From the NCBI RefSeq assembly GCF_039555335.1, contig NC_092628.1, positions 37,346,965 through 37,410,964 of the forward strand: DNA of 64,000 bases. The letters are read 5' to 3'. The notes below the pieces were generated by a model, which saw only the letters and a program-made list of their open reading frames with translations, had not been told where the DNA came from and made no database searches. Shown piece after piece: positions 47,591 to 60,275 of this stretch. Positions within the stretch are counted from its first letter, which is position 1. Each line of letters starts with the position of its first letter. The translations under genes and the position numbers were made by a program. This DNA comes from Amphiura filiformis. Its lineage: Eukaryota > Echinodermata > Ophiuroidea > Amphilepidida > Amphiuridae.

Positions 47591-47872
47591 CAGGGCTGTC
47601 AACTTTTTGGAATTGCTTGGCGTGAGACAGAGGCGTACCGGGATTTGCCGACTCCAATGTTCATTTTGTACCATGATTATTTGAGCCACGGCGCCGAGAC
47701 TGTGACTGGGGGGGTAGGAGTAACAAATTATTCATGACGATGCGTGAGATTTTACTCATTTTGTGTGAGATTTATTACCTAGGCGTGAGATTATACTACC
47801 TTGGCGTGAGACCGTGAGAAAGTGACCCAATGCGTGAGACTCACGGCCAATGCGTGAGAGTTGACAGCCCTG
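47591..47872. mobile_element. 282-bp hAT-type MITE with 8-bp duplication
   Basis: Ends CAGGGCTGTCAACTTT and GAGAGTTGACAGCCCTG; CATAGAAT at 47583-47590 and 47873-47880. The right half has five or more GCGTGAGA repeats. Confidence 0.85.
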
Positions 47873-48317
47873 CATAGAATGGCATGTAATTGAAATAAAA
47901 GTAAAGATGTATTTTGCCCAAGCCCAAAAACAATATAAGCGATACAAATCCTGCGAGCTGTGAATATTCATTTGAAGATGCTTTGTGACGTTTCAAATTG
48001 GATGCATGAAAAGGGTTAAGAACACTGAATATAATTGGAATAAATTTTATGTGTATAAAGATAGGTGTTCATATATTATTATGAATAACATGGGACATAA
48101 AGGGTTTAACTGCATGAATTGTGCAATTAGCTGGTTAACCCTTTGACATATCCTGTTAATAAAAGCATATTAATGCACATTTTGATGAATGTGATATCTC
48201 TATGTATCTGGTTGTTATTGGCTAAAACATTTTCTTTTCATGCACTTGTTATACACACAACACCGAAATCCTTGCACCGAGGAGTCGCTTTACCGCAGCA
48301 AGCAGTTGTGCTTGTTA

Positions 48318-48572
48318 GGGACTGTTCACAAACACTTGTAAGGGGGCCTGATGCAAAAAAATTTCATTGCAAACATTTTTTCAGGGCCCCCCTTTACAGA
48401 CCTCAAAAATTTCAGGGCCCCCTTTTTGACATGAAAATTATGGGTCAACCCCATAGAAAAGCATATAAACTTAATTTTTCCAGGAAAATTTGTGGTCAAT
48501 TTTTTCAGGCCCCCCCCTTAGGAGGGTCAACATTTTTCAGGGCCCCCCTTACAAGTGTTTGTGAATGGTCCC
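48318..48572. mobile_element. 255-bp MITE with TTA duplication
   Basis: Ends GGGACTGTTCACAAACACTT and AAGTGTTTGTGAATGGTCCC; TTA at 48315-48317 and 48573-48575. The 3-bp TTA fits PIF/Harbinger. Interior has CAGGGCCCCCCTT repeats. Confidence 0.7.
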
Positions 48573-48576
48573 TTAA

Positions 48577-49671
48577 GGTGGCTGTGTACTCTCAGACATG
48601 CATGTAGTAAAAGTGCAATAACTTTGTAATTATTCACAAGAAAACATATAAAAGTATACATTTTTATGAAGGCAAGACATCAATAAATCTTAATATAAAT
48701 ACAGATTTGGGGTAAAAACAACAATTGTGAAGAAAATCACAAAAAAGTGAGTTTTTGGCAGTATTTGTTAGGTACATCATAACAAAAAACACTCTTTCCA
48801 AAATATTTTATTTTGTTTTTAGCTCAATCTTGAGGCTCCATTCCAAAAACGTTTTTTTATTTTTTGATATTGGCCTTATTTTTTGAGATATTGACCATAT
48901 AAGGCATCAAAATTAACTTTTTAAAATTCAAAAACGCCTATTTGCACAAAATGATGCCCAAAATCGGAAATAGACCAAATTATAAAAAAATGAGAAAACC
49001 GTTTCTTGAGTCGATCATGCTTTTTACAATGATCATATTTGCTTACCTATAGATGCTGTATTTATTGAGTTATCGTAGTACCTAAATCGTCATTTTACCG
49101 AGAAAATGAACATTGAAATAATGGCCGTTGAAGTTTAAAGTGGTCAGATTTTGCAGTTTCATGGAATCTCACAGGAGAATGAGACAGTTTTCGTTTTTGA
49201 AACTTATATTACGTGAACATCGGGTAAATCCACAGCCCTTGAGAAGTTTGAGCGAAATCCATTCATAACTTGATATTTAAATCGGGGAAAGAACTTGAAA
49301 AAACCCACATTTTATCAGCTAAAACGGAGCCATTTGACCACTAGGTTTTTGTGAAATCAGTGCTTCCGTGGTGTTTCCATAAGATGCGCCACGCATGCAG
49401 ATAAGCGTCGCGATTTGTGCGTTAACAAATTGCGCGATACGCAATGCGATGAGTTGTTGCGCCGTGTACCTTGCTGGTACAACAAAGATTTTCTTTCCTT
49501 TTCAATTTCAAACACGAGTGGAATAGTGAAATAAAATCCTTAAAATATTGCAGTTGGAGTTTACAAATCTGGATTTTCATTCCTTGTATTTATAAAAAAC
49601 ATAACAAGGTACAAACATATCATAAAAACTCAATTTTGAGAAAGAAACAATGGCTAGAGTACACAGCCGCG
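48577..49671. mobile_element. 1.1-kb TTAA-flanked element abutting the previous MITE
   Basis: GGTGGCTGTGTACTCTCAGA at left mirrors TAGAGTACACAGCCGCG at right; TTAA at 48573-48576 and 49672-49675, as in piggyBac-type insertion. No transposase frame. Confidence 0.65.
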
Positions 49672-49994
49672 TTAACCAGATTTGAGCAACTTTGAAATTT
49701 GACCACTGTGTTGACCTTTAACCTTGAATATGGCCAGAGTGCCGGGAAATTTTTTTTGTTAACATCTTGAATGTGTTAAAGGACCATAAAAGAAAGCTAA
49801 AAAAGTTCGTACGGTACAGTCCTGTGGGCGTCATCATTAACTTCCCGTATATACTGGACTAATACTATGGGAAATACTTTTCTGTTTTAAAATACTTGGG
49901 GGAAATACTTTTCTTTGTTATGGTAAAGATTTAAATGAATAGACCCGATTGATTTGACACAGGAGCCATTTTCGTGCAAGGGTGTTGTATCCCA

Positions 49995-50340
49995 GGCCTT
50001 GCCGTCTAGATATCAAAGGCGAGTGGTAAATCGCTCGCTACCTTGATGCTAGGCGAGTAATCGAATCACTCGCTAGTGGTCGAATCACTCTCTAGGTCTG
50101 AAAGAGCAATCAGTATGACACACTTACGCACTGCTGACACCCTCTCTTTCAGAAATCAAGACTAATTTATTACGATAAATTGAATACATTGGAAGTGCTA
50201 AAACTTGAATGTAATTTAGATTCAATTTGGGTGATTCGCAGCGAGCGAGATTGATTGTCTATGGTGAGTGGAAAATCGCTCGCTAGAAATTGAGTTGTGG
50301 CGAGCGTGAGCGATCGCTCGCCTCAAACGGCAAGGCCTGT
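49995..50340. mobile_element. About 345-bp hAT-like MITE
   Basis: AGGCCTTGCCGTCTAGATAT at left, CTCAAACGGCAAGGCCT at right; GTATCC lies next to both ends. GCGAGTGG/TCGCTCGC words repeat inside. Confidence 0.7.
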
Positions 50341-50889
50341 ATCCGAGGCCTAAGTCTCCATCTGCATGTAGCTTGTAAGTAGTCCAGCTAGATCAATCTG
50401 TATGGCGCTTGACGGGTGTGTGATGGTACGAGTGTGAGGCCCCGCAGTCACTTTCTGCTCTTGTGGAAAATTGAGCTCGCTTGAAATTCCCTGGTGCTGC
50501 TATTGTCCCAGTCTATCCATACAAAACTTGGTGAGCTGAGCCTGGTTGCAATGGTTATTCTAGTATGTAGACTGATTAGGATTCTGTGTCTATGCCATAT
50601 ATATAGTTCAAGAGATTTCAGTTCATAGGCACTACAATCGTGTGCAGGGTTTTCTTTAACGCACAAAACATGTGTATTTACGCGTTCAGGCACTTTTCTG
50701 ACTCCTTCAAATCCCTAGTTCCAAAGTCCAATGCGTACAAAATCTTGAAAACGTTCGCGTTCAGATATTGCAAGAATTGAATAGAGAAACACCTGATATT
50801 GTGTATTTATTCTCGGCTTTTGGCATTTAGGACCTATACTCCCGATATGTAAGGCTTTATGGACCGGCATTTCACAATTTTCAGCTTTT

Positions 50890-51240
50890 CAACTGTTCAA
50901 ATTTAAATTTTATACAGTGATAGTGCCAAAATGGTCCACCAAATCGCTTCAATTAGGTCTTCATTTTGCAAAATTTTCCAAGTTCTAAGGGGGGAACATC
51001 CCCCTGCGTAGTTGATAAACAAATGGCCACGTTCCCTTCTGCTTTCAACATTTGCCAATTTATGTTTTACACAATATATAGGCCTACCATAATAGGGAAA
51101 AGACTCCGTGGACTGCTCATTTGACAAATGTTCGGCTTTTTTAAACTAAAATTTTACACATTAATATTGCCAAAATGATTCACCAAATTGCTTCAATTAG
51201 GTCTTCATTTTGCAAAAGTTTCTTGCTTCTCAGGGGGCAT
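50890..51240. repeat. Direct duplication about 240 bp apart
   Basis: GCTTCAATTAGGTCTTCATT with its flanks occurs near 50947 and 51190, each preceded by GCCAAAATG and a CACCAAAT sequence. Confidence 0.6.
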
Positions 51241-51315
51241 CTTTAAATATTATTATTTTCTTCTAAAATTGCCCCCACCCCCTTCTGACTGATCTAGATA
51301 AGCCACTGCTCCAAA

Positions 51316-51770
51316 CAGTGGCGTAGATTTCTTTTTGACTCGGGGGGGGGGGGGGGGGAGGGGTGTGTCTTGAAGTATAGTGAAACCAACACCTTTTGGA
51401 GAAAGAATACCGCCGCTGCTGCGGCTCGGTGCCCACACAAAGTCAGGCGCCGCTCTGCAAAAATACAGTCAGGCGCCGATCTGCAAAAAATAGAGGGGGC
51501 GCGCCCCCCTCTAAATCCGCCACTGAGTTTATGGTACAACAAATTTTGCCATTTTGAAGCTTAACCGTTGAAATATGGTGCAAAAGTGGAATACATTCGC
51601 GAGAAGCGCGCAAAAATGTGCACTTTTGGGGCTAAAATGGCCAAATATGAGGTTAATTTGGTCAGAAACCCACATACAGGCGTCAACATTGATGGATGAT
51701 TGTATGGACCATCCCCCTGGCAAAATATTGGGGTAGACCCCCCCACCGGATCTACGCCTATGGCTCCAAA
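51316..51770. mobile_element. hAT-like remnants with a long G run
   Basis: CAGTGGCGTAGATTTC at 51316 and AAATCCGCCACTG ending at 51525 resemble hAT termini; GGATCTACGCCTATG near 51747 is another such end. A run of about 18 G lies at 51343-51360. GTCAGGCGCCG pairs recur at 61550-61590. Flanking duplications do not match, so this is a composite. Confidence 0.45.
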
Positions 51771-53262
51771 AACACACATATTGTTAAAAATGTCTTCAAA
51801 AATAATATTATAAAAATACTCCTTGGGCAATGTTTTTGACTCCTTCAGAGGAAAAATTCACAATTGACGTTCTACAGCTTTTTATCAAAATATTGCGGGA
51901 AAAGACCAAAATTGAAAAATGGGGTGTCAAATTGAATTTTGGAATCATGTTGGGTCTAAAGCTGTGCTAACACTTTTCTTTGACCACAATTTATTATTTT
52001 TTCAAATATCTTAATAATACAAGAATCTATGCTAATTGAACAGACAGTACATGTAGGAGCTATACATGTAGCTTGGCCTCTACTCCCCGAACCTGGGTTG
52101 AAAAGTTGCTTTGGAGTGAATAGGAATTTTGTTTCGGGTTTGACACAATGGATTAACATTTTAGAATGCAAAATACATTACAAGTTGAATATTTTATGAA
52201 AGGATTAGGCTGCTGTCCAACTTTTCCATTCAGCACAACAGCAATATTTCAATAGGTTGAGTAGCTACTAGCTAATGTAATGATTACATTCCTACCAATA
52301 GAATATGCGACACAATCTGGTCCAAGGATGCCAAAGGAGGCATTTTGAAAATTGAATAACTATAATTACCTTATACAAACATTGGGGCAGGCTATCTCAT
52401 CAGAGGATGTATAAAGACATTCCCATAACCCAATGGGGTTTCTGACCAGTTTACCATTGGAACTGTGTGTAAATATCTGGTGTTTCCATCCTTTTATTTA
52501 ACATTCAAAACATTGAGACTTCTGAATAACATTAATGCAGTGGGACATTAAGAATGTTTTCTATAGGAAAATCCAATATAATTTGAGAAGTCTCAACTAT
52601 TAGCTTGTTGGCTGCAATTTTAAAATTACCATTTTGTGTGCGTGGTAATGGGGACTTTGCCTTTAAGATATAGGTTATATTGATCAAATTTCCCAATCAT
52701 AGTGCACTGTAGGAATGCCTTTAAGCCTCCTCTGGGCTATCATATATACTCAAGCATGAGAATGATCATCCGTGAAAAAGCATGATAAATGAGGCTAAAA
52801 AGGCCTGAAATTATGAAAGTGTGGAATTTGGACCACAAAAAAGAAGGAAATCCTGCAAAAGCAGGAAAATTCTCATGTCTGTTTACTGAAAATGCCAAAG
52901 GTCTAGCATATAATTGGTTCTAAAGATACAAAGTTTTGTTTATGTCCATTTTCTTATGTATTTCTTATGCCATATTTTTGCTGTTATCTCAATTTCAAAT
53001 TTGCCACCTTTGGCCTCCATGGACCAGATCGTGTCACATATAAGGGATCTTATAGTCCTCAGACTTTGTAGGCACCTAATTATGAATTGCACTTGCAACT
53101 AACCAAGAAACACACACACAGGGATTTCATGAATGCTTTATGTTCACCTCATTATAAATATTCATAACAACCAAAGGAAACAAATGTACAATCAAATTGG
53201 CTTTACAATTCAGGCGATCTGGTTTTATTTCTACACAACTCCATTTGCATATAATAATGTTT
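51771..53262. other. Intergenic between ETFDH and RPL21, nothing recognised
   Basis: No element ends or gene seen apart from the polyadenylation signal at 53224. Confidence 0.35.
53224..53229 (-). terminator. Polyadenylation signal AATAAA for RPL21
   Basis: AATAAA on the minus strand, about 34 nt after the stop codon, a usual distance for a short ribosomal-protein 3' UTR. Confidence 0.6.
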
Positions 53263-53352
53263 TTATGCTAAGAACTCATATGGAATTGCTTCCACCAGCT
53301 GAGGCTCATTGTTTGTTGTGCTTACGAAGTGGGCTTCACGAGGCTGGATGGG
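53263..53352 (-). CDS. RPL21: RPL21 coding exon 4 and stop
   Basis: [20 protein letters not shown] to EFLA, stop TAA at 53265-53263. Acceptor TTATCTTTCAG. Confidence 0.94.
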   Translation of the reverse strand, partial: PIQPREAHFVSTTNNEPQLVEAIPYEFLA

Positions 53353-56314
53353 CTGAAAGATAAAATAAGAAGAAACAATACATGGTAAGCAAAAATATAA
53401 TACTAATTATGTATTAATTGTATTCAGCATCAATTTGTATCCATTTTGATTAGCAAGTGAAAGCGAAGTAACTATCTCATCTCAAGTACCATCGGTGTTT
53501 ATGTTGCCAGCATCCAAATACACACATGGCGTTATTTGAAACAAGATGCAATATACAGTATCACTATTCACATCATTGCACAACCAACTGCATTGGAATC
53601 AAATACCACCAGCCCATTATTGAATGAAGTTGCCGGTATTATCAATTTTCCCACTCGTCCAATAAAAATATTTAAAACATTCTTTTTGTTGAAAAAAGGT
53701 ATGGAAAAAGATATCACATAAAACTGCCCACCACAAAGGGGCTGTAATGTCGGGCTGTAAAAAGGCAAATTCTCCTTAAAATAAGCTTTACAATGACATT
53801 TACATGTCCCTATATTTGCAAGGTAGATTTGGCAATTGGACTTGGAAATCCTTTGTTTTCTATTGTTTTTAAAAGGTTCAATGAACCATCTCAAAGCTAG
53901 AACTGCCGACATTACAGCCCATTTGTGATGGATGGTCACCAACAACCAAGAACCACAAGTCTACACAAATTTAATATTGGAAAGCTTTTTGTTGTTTAAA
54001 AATAACTGCCATTCAGTCCTGGTTTGATGCCAAGTGTAGAGCACATTTTTCACAGACACGCATCTTTCTCACCCTAATTCAATGCTAAAAGCATTGTCAG
54101 CGATTTGCTAATATCAGAAAATCCTTAAACATCTTGATTTGTGTATTTTTGTAACTCGGGATGTATGTGATGCGATCAAGCAAAATCAGTTGGAACTCGG
54201 AAATATTATATTGTCATTTACAAAGCTGCATTTTGCAGAAAACCCCATTGAAATTGAACAATCAGTTCAAAGATATGAGCAATAAAGTGTTCCAAAACAA
54301 GAGGAAACAAAAGGAAATATTTCCTTGTTGGTTTGGCTATATCTCAAAATCAATATTTCCGAGTTCCGTCTGATCTTGCTTGATCGCATGATTCGCATCA
54401 CATATGTGTTCTTGCATACCCTACAAGTGATAAGACCAAAAGGGAGCTATTACTACTAGGATAGAAACGTCACATTTTGGTCAATTTGTGAGGAGTCTAT
54501 CTGTACATGTAGAATGGAAACTTTTAAAATTTCTTAAAAGAAATTTTTCATGATTTTTTTGTTGTTGAAAATAATATCTCTTGAAAACATTTTCTCTGGC
54601 GCTCATTGATAGTGGCTTTAGGTATTAAACAGCACTGAAAGAGTATTACACTCATTTATAGCTTTAGGTTGATATCAAACTCACCTGGCGCTTGAGTACG
54701 AGTTTGCCTTTCTTGCCACCTTCTTTCCATTCTTTCCTCTTCCTTTCGTTTTCTTTCACCCTCTTCAAGAAGTCGTCACGGCATTTGGATGGACGTACAT
54801 GCTCTACCCTTACATTGATTCTCTTGGCAATCATACGGTTTCTGTTATAAAGGTAATACAAAAGACCAATATATATGAATGTTAAGTATATTTCTCTATT
54901 AATTCAGTACAATCAAAGTTTTAGTGCCTTCTGGATTGGGTACCATGGAGGATGTCCATTGTTCTTGTGTGCCTTCACTTCAGGTGGTACTGGTAGAAAA
55001 TCAAATATTTGGTCCATGTCCCCATCAGCATCGCTTTAACATGTTGTCCATATTGGTTTTCTTTTTTTCAAGTTGACAAATACATACATGTTTGATTTTA
55101 AAGCACCATTCATAATTCATAATGCTGAAAAGTTAAATAATTAAGCAACCTGAATCACTTTTATTAAGTTTTTGTAGTATTTTTGCCCTCATATGAGTCA
55201 TCTCATAACCTTAAAATAAAAAGAATACTTCGATAAGGGGTTACAACTGCTAGCAATGCCAATTTAGCATCATTTGACAAACAAGAGGATTGCCTGAATT
55301 TAACATTCACAACTGCAAATTCAGCAAATATATTAATTTGCTCTGAACTTCAAAAAGTTATTAGTTCAGCTGCTGTGCTCAAAAATTATTGTGCACTTAA
55401 TGATAAAGCATGAGAGTTTCCAAGATTAAATGCATGGAAAACCAATGCATATATAATATGTGATAGATGTAAAAGGTAAACATTAGCTGTTACGGTAATG
55501 GGTTGCGTGTTTAAAGGAACAAACTAATTTTTTTCCAATTTTTTTTTCAATTAACTGTGAATAATCCTAGCACTTCAGAATAGGTCCAGTGATTCTCCAA
55601 AGTCGGCAATTTTTTTTTTAATTTACCAATATCGGATCGGATCAGAAGATATATCGGCTGATATTTTAAAATTGATAACAGATATTAGATCGGTAGACAA
55701 AAGCCATTTCGATTGAGCTCTAATAAATATGTGGACACCTACCCTACTTGTTTGTTGACAATAACACCAACAGCATGGGGGGTTACATTGAAAACTTTCC
55801 CTGTGCGTCCATGGTACACCTTGTATGGCATACCCTTCTGGAATGCACCATTGCCCTGAAAGAAAAAATAAAACAATTGGTAAAATCAATCTTCATGTCG
55901 TTCACGTAATGTATCAAATCAATTGAGAGGAAATCATTCATGTGTGATATATAAACTGCATGTACTTGCATTCACTTTTAATCAAATTGTGTGCGATCGA
56001 TCATGGTGACATCACATATGATAGATATTATTTCTAAAGAGGGTGAGGTAATGACATGCTCTAGTATAAAGGGTGTCTTGATAAAATACATTGATTGGAA
56101 ATAAAAAGTGGGGGTCAAACCCCACTCTATGCTAATGTCCCCCATGACTATTCATTTGGAAACTCATAGAAAACTATACCTTGATGTCAACGAAGTCTCC
56201 TCTTTTGAAGACATGTAAGAATGTGGACAGAGGTTCAACACCAGTCTTCCTGAAGTCCCTGGAGAACATGTAACGCGTCCCCCGACGCTTGCCATGTGGA
56301 TTGGTCTTCACCAT
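53263..56314 (-). CDS. RPL21: 60S ribosomal protein L21 (eL21), complete
   Basis: Four coding exons (56314-56180, 55855-55743, 54841-54685, 53352-53263) join in phase to 164 residues plus stop; human is 160. It is a component of the large cytosolic ribosomal subunit. Recognisable segments: [12 protein letters not shown] near the start, [71 protein letters not shown], and the C-terminal PREAHFV and IPYEF. The start follows MVKTN; an acceptor-like TTTATCAG lies 10 nt before the ATG, so a non-coding first exon upstream is likely. No snoRNA boxes could be placed in the introns, although vertebrate RPL21 introns host some. Convergent with ETFDH. Confidence 0.96.
53728..53933. mobile_element. About 205-bp MITE in RPL21 intron 3
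   Basis: CCACAAAGGGGCTGTAATGT mirrors ACATTACAGCCCATTTGTG. Confidence 0.65.
54160..54405. mobile_element. About 245-bp inverted-repeat element in RPL21 intron 3
   Basis: GTGATGCGATCAAGCAAAAT with GGAACTCGGAAATATT at left is mirrored by AATATTTCCGAGTTCC and CTTGCTTGATCGCATG at right. Confidence 0.65.
54685..54841 (-). CDS. RPL21: RPL21 coding exon 3
   Basis: [20 protein letters not shown] to LVLKRQ, 52 codons after a split Gly. Acceptor TTTATAACAG, donor CCAG|GTGAGT. Confidence 0.95.
55743..55855 (-). CDS. RPL21: RPL21 coding exon 2
   Basis: [20 protein letters not shown] to NKQV plus two bases. Acceptor TTCTTTCAG, donor TAGG|GTAGGT. Confidence 0.95.
56180..56314 (-). CDS. RPL21: RPL21 coding exon 1
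   Basis: 45 codons, [20 protein letters not shown] to GDFVDIK. Donor CAAG|GTATAG. Confidence 0.95.
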
Positions 56315-56539
56315 CTTGCCTCACCTGATAAATTTAACCAAAATTTGACAACTTATTATTAGCAACCAAAGAGCTATGGTTAAATTCACCAACATATGGT
56401 ACTCAGTCGCTTTTTGAGGGACTGAATTTCGCATATATCCAGAACTGGAACATTAGTTGTACTATGAGTGAGCTTTACCCGGGTCAAAAATGCTTTTCGG
56501 TACCGTAGTTTTTCTCTGCTAATAGTTTTTTTCTATTCA

Positions 56540-57470
56540 ATTTGACCTATATGAAATGACAAAAATGTTTGGATATGGACTGAACAATAAAGTGTGCAGT
56601 GCCCTCAAGCGTCACCATACTTTATCTTGTGAAATGAGTGAATTGTGGTGCAAAATCCTTTAGATTATTTATATTTTGGTATTTTGATATATTTGTCTAA
56701 CTAAATATATGTAAATGAAGTCGAAATATCAATTCTTGAAAGTTCCATGAAAATTGGATTGCATTTTCGTGAAAATTGACATTCAAGGTCAAAATTGACA
56801 GTGAGGGCGCTTTTCAAGATTTTGCGCAAGTTGTTGATTATTCTTTGTAAACTTTGTTTTTAAGTTAACATATGTATGCAAAGATAACATTGTGGTTGAC
56901 CTGCTCAAGGAATTTCAGGCATTTACTCGCAACGGTTTGTTTGCAACAGCTCCTAGAATGTAGACCTAAATACGGTTATGTTTACCTTGAACTCTATGGG
57001 AGAAAAGTGTGTTGACCCCAATGCATTTGAATAGGAGCATTCAAACAGGTACTACAGACGAAGTAAACATGATAGAATACTCAAATTTCTTAAGTCCATT
57101 GGTCTTGGATGTTATTTTTAGTGTTACTAACTTCAAAATAAAAATTGATATTTTGACCTCATTTACATATATGCCAAAATCTCATCAAAATACAAAAAAT
57201 AAATATGTTGCAGGATGTTGCACCCAAATGCACTAATTTCACAGTATAAAATATGGTGACACTTGAGGGCGCTGCACACTTTTGCATTGGGTCTATATCC
57301 AAAATTTCTGTCATTTCATGTTGAGATGGGCCAAATGGAATACCAAAAAAAGAAACAATTTTAATTGGATATTCCGTTTTCGTAAAAATTGATGTGTTTA
57401 TCATAGGTCAAAATTGAGCGCGAGGGCGCTTTTTAAGATTTCGTCTTGAAGTTGAATCACTGAAATTTCA
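56540..57470. repeat. Inverted/duplicated block upstream of RPL21
   Basis: GTGTGCAGTGCCCTCAAGCG near 56592 is mirrored near 57265 (GTGACACTTGAGGGCGCTGC), and GTCAAAATTGA..GAGGGCGCTTTT occurs at about 56790 and 57407 in the same orientation. The likely RPL21 promoter and first exon lie somewhere in 56325-57500 but could not be placed. Confidence 0.45.
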
Positions 57471-57564
57471 GTAAATTGGATTCCTTGCCTTTGCCCCTAT
57501 AATATACATAACATTTGTTACCAGTGTGTAGTTATTTTTGAGAAAATGCAAAATTAGTAACAAA

Positions 57565-58630
57565 ATTTATCAGGGGTGTAGTACCACCGTAACCCTGACA
57601 CATACAAAAAAAGGGGTTGGAAATTTCAACGAAAATAAATGATCTGCTGTATGATCCAAAATAATTCAGGCCTTATATTAAGTATGCCTGGACCAGGAGC
57701 TAAAAATGAGTTCCTGGTACCAAAGATGGCTCCTGGTCCTATAGTTTGTAGTGTAAAATATTGGACACACCAGGAGCCAAAACTTAGCAATCATGGGGTA
57801 AAAAAAGCCTGGGTGCCTGCTTAGGCCTAAAAAATAAATTGTTTAATTGGCATAACCCGACCAACCCTAAAATAGGCCCGACCCTAGACTTTTTTTTTGT
57901 GTAAAAAATTGAAATTATAAGGGAAATATGTCATACTGGAGGAAATTCTGGATTACTTGCAGGGAAAAAAAGATTTTTTCGGCCTCTGCGACAATTTTCT
58001 TTTTTTAGGGCTAAGCCTTGATCCAAATATGGTAGCTCGTTGTCCAAATTAGGCAAGTCCTAATAAACAGCGCTGCTCATTATAACGTCATTGATCATGT
58101 GATGTTTCGGGAAAATCTGAGTGCTGGGCGAATCAATTGATATCCCGATTGACTTCCCATTGCAAACCAATGAAGATACCCTTCCGGTGTCATCTTATCT
58201 TGTACATGTGAGCCCAGCACTATTTGTTTTGAATTTGATCAAGATACTTTTTAACCCGGCGAATTTGGACAAATATTACCAAAGTTACAGCAATTATTTC
58301 ATCGCTGTTTCGAGCCAGTTTTGCAGCTGGGAACTTGGGATTGCAAAATTTAAGTAAATTAAACTGTTGATTTTTAGCATGATCGATATGCATTGTATGC
58401 ATACTTGTGGACAATAATTCAATGGAAAACGTATGGTGTTGGTGTACTGTGCGCCATTCTGCATGTGGCCAAAGCTCATTAGCTATGCAAATTTCCATGT
58501 TTCAATGTGCGCATGCCCAGACTGACATCGAAATTATATACAATGTCAATGGAGCAGTTTTGTTTAGTGCCTGACTGCTTCCTACAAGTAGCCATGCTAG
58601 TCTTGTAAATGCTTTCAACTTGCATTTGGG
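57565..58630. other. Intergenic, nothing recognised
   Basis: Includes an isolated GGGGTGTAGTACC end at 57573 like that at 13200, and CAGGAGC(T/C)AAAA words near 57690-57785. Confidence 0.35.
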
Positions 58631-59720
58631 GCAGTCCATCTCAAATCACCTAATGGGTTGGCTGGTCACTCTCTCAGATTTTGTTTAAAATCACAAATAT
58701 CATAGCCCTATGTGCCAAATGAACACATTTCAAACGGTAGGTCTCTACTCCTTGTCGTTTCCGAGAACCGGCCTATTGAAAATTGGGTCAGACCCCCTTT
58801 TTGGCACACGTGTCGCAACATTAATTTTCTTCGGAGTTTAGACATCCATATCTTACCCTAGGGGTAAGCTATAGGGCTACAAATTGGAATCTAGGGTGTC
58901 TTCGACCCAAATAACCAGATTCTAGACTCATAAACAATGTATCTCACCTCCATTTGCTGATATAGACATATAAAAATGCATGTTCGTGTTGACGCACATG
59001 ACATATTCCTGTTTTTGACCCCCCTCCTCTTCATACCAGATGTGAGACATCATCTATTTTGCCTTTAGTAGGCAATATAGGTTCAGGTGTGACCCCCTAT
59101 AGCAGGGTAGACCACTCATTGGCTTAATAAAAAATTTCACAGGGGCTCAAAGATGACTCCTCAGCCAAAAGACCCCCGCTCAGGACCCCATTTGACCTTG
59201 TGGAAATAATTCACCATATCAAACTCACACAAATTCAAAATATTGATGATGTTCCTCTGTACCAAAAATCTTAGTGGTGTCAAGCCATCTTCATGGTTAA
59301 AATAGTGTTTGAATCGCTCATTGAAATACACAGTTAATTGATGAACTTTGCGTTCTGGGAATTAGAACATTACTGTGTATTTCAATGCGATCTCCAAACA
59401 GTCATTTAACCATGAAGATGGCTTGACACCACTTTGATTTCTGGTACAGAGGAACATCATAGAAGTATTTTGAATATGTGTGAGTTTGATTATGGTGGTT
59501 CATTTCCAAAATAATAAAATTTGGGTTGGTATTTAGGACAATTTTGTGTGTATTTCAATGAGAAGTGGACAAATTGCGTCAAAAAACATCAAATATTCAA
59601 CGAGCCATAACTCGGAAACGACAAGGAGTTGAGACCTAATATTTGAAATGTGTTCATTTGACCCATAGGGCTATGATATAAGTGATTTAAAAATTAGGTG
59701 ATTTGATATGGAATGACTCA
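58631..59720. mobile_element. 1.09-kb long inverted-repeat element
   Basis: CAGTCCATCTCAAATCACCTAA at left mirrors TTAGGTGATTTGATATGGAA at right; deeper pairs are CTCCTTGTCGTTTCCGAG / CTCGGAAACGACAAGGAG and AGCCATCTTCATGGTTAA / TTAACCATGAAGATGGCT. The start resembles that of 21717-22631. Confidence 0.7.
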
Positions 59721-59832
59721 TTTTTCCGCCCTTCTTTTCTTGGTCTTGGATAACTTGATTTCTTTCTTTCTGAAATTATCAGGGGTCGAAATACAGAATA
59801 CAACTCATGTAATGATGAAGCTGATTTTATGA

Positions 59833-60275
59833 TAGGCAAACCTTAGCACATTTGCTAGTCAGCCAAATTGGTCCATTTTTTTTTTACAATACAAATTTTA
59901 CATAGTAAAATTAAAAGAAAATATTTTTCAAGCAAACCTGCAATTCCTGCATAAATGTAAAATGTTGTCTATACTTCACTTGACCCAAATATAATTTATT
60001 TTTTTGATATGATATAAATCACACACAGAATTTTAGAGAGACTTTAAATAGCAGTTCCATAAAAAAGCTGCTATCATGAGACTATGCCGTTTTGTTTTAC
60101 AATTGATTCATCAAATGTTGGCGAATGAATGTTTTGGATGAAAGTCAACTTTGACAAGATGTAACTTTGTCATGGAAAGTGCTATGACAAAACAGTTTTC
60201 AGTTTTGGCTTTACTCAAGGGCTTTAATTTGATATATAAAATGACATGGTTTGATGACCAATTTGATTTTGACTT
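59833..60275. repeat. Interspersed repeat, copy 2 of 2 (see 15111)
   Basis: Same word order as the copy at 15111-15545, same orientation, with a few small indels. Confidence 0.65.

Noticed and set aside
51316-51525. A complete hAT element
   Set aside because: The termini look right, but the two 8-bp flanks (GCTCCAAA and AGTTTATG) are different.
53353-56179. Intronic snoRNAs in RPL21
   Set aside because: Vertebrate RPL21 hosts some, but no paired C and D boxes or H/ACA boxes could be found by eye on the minus strand.
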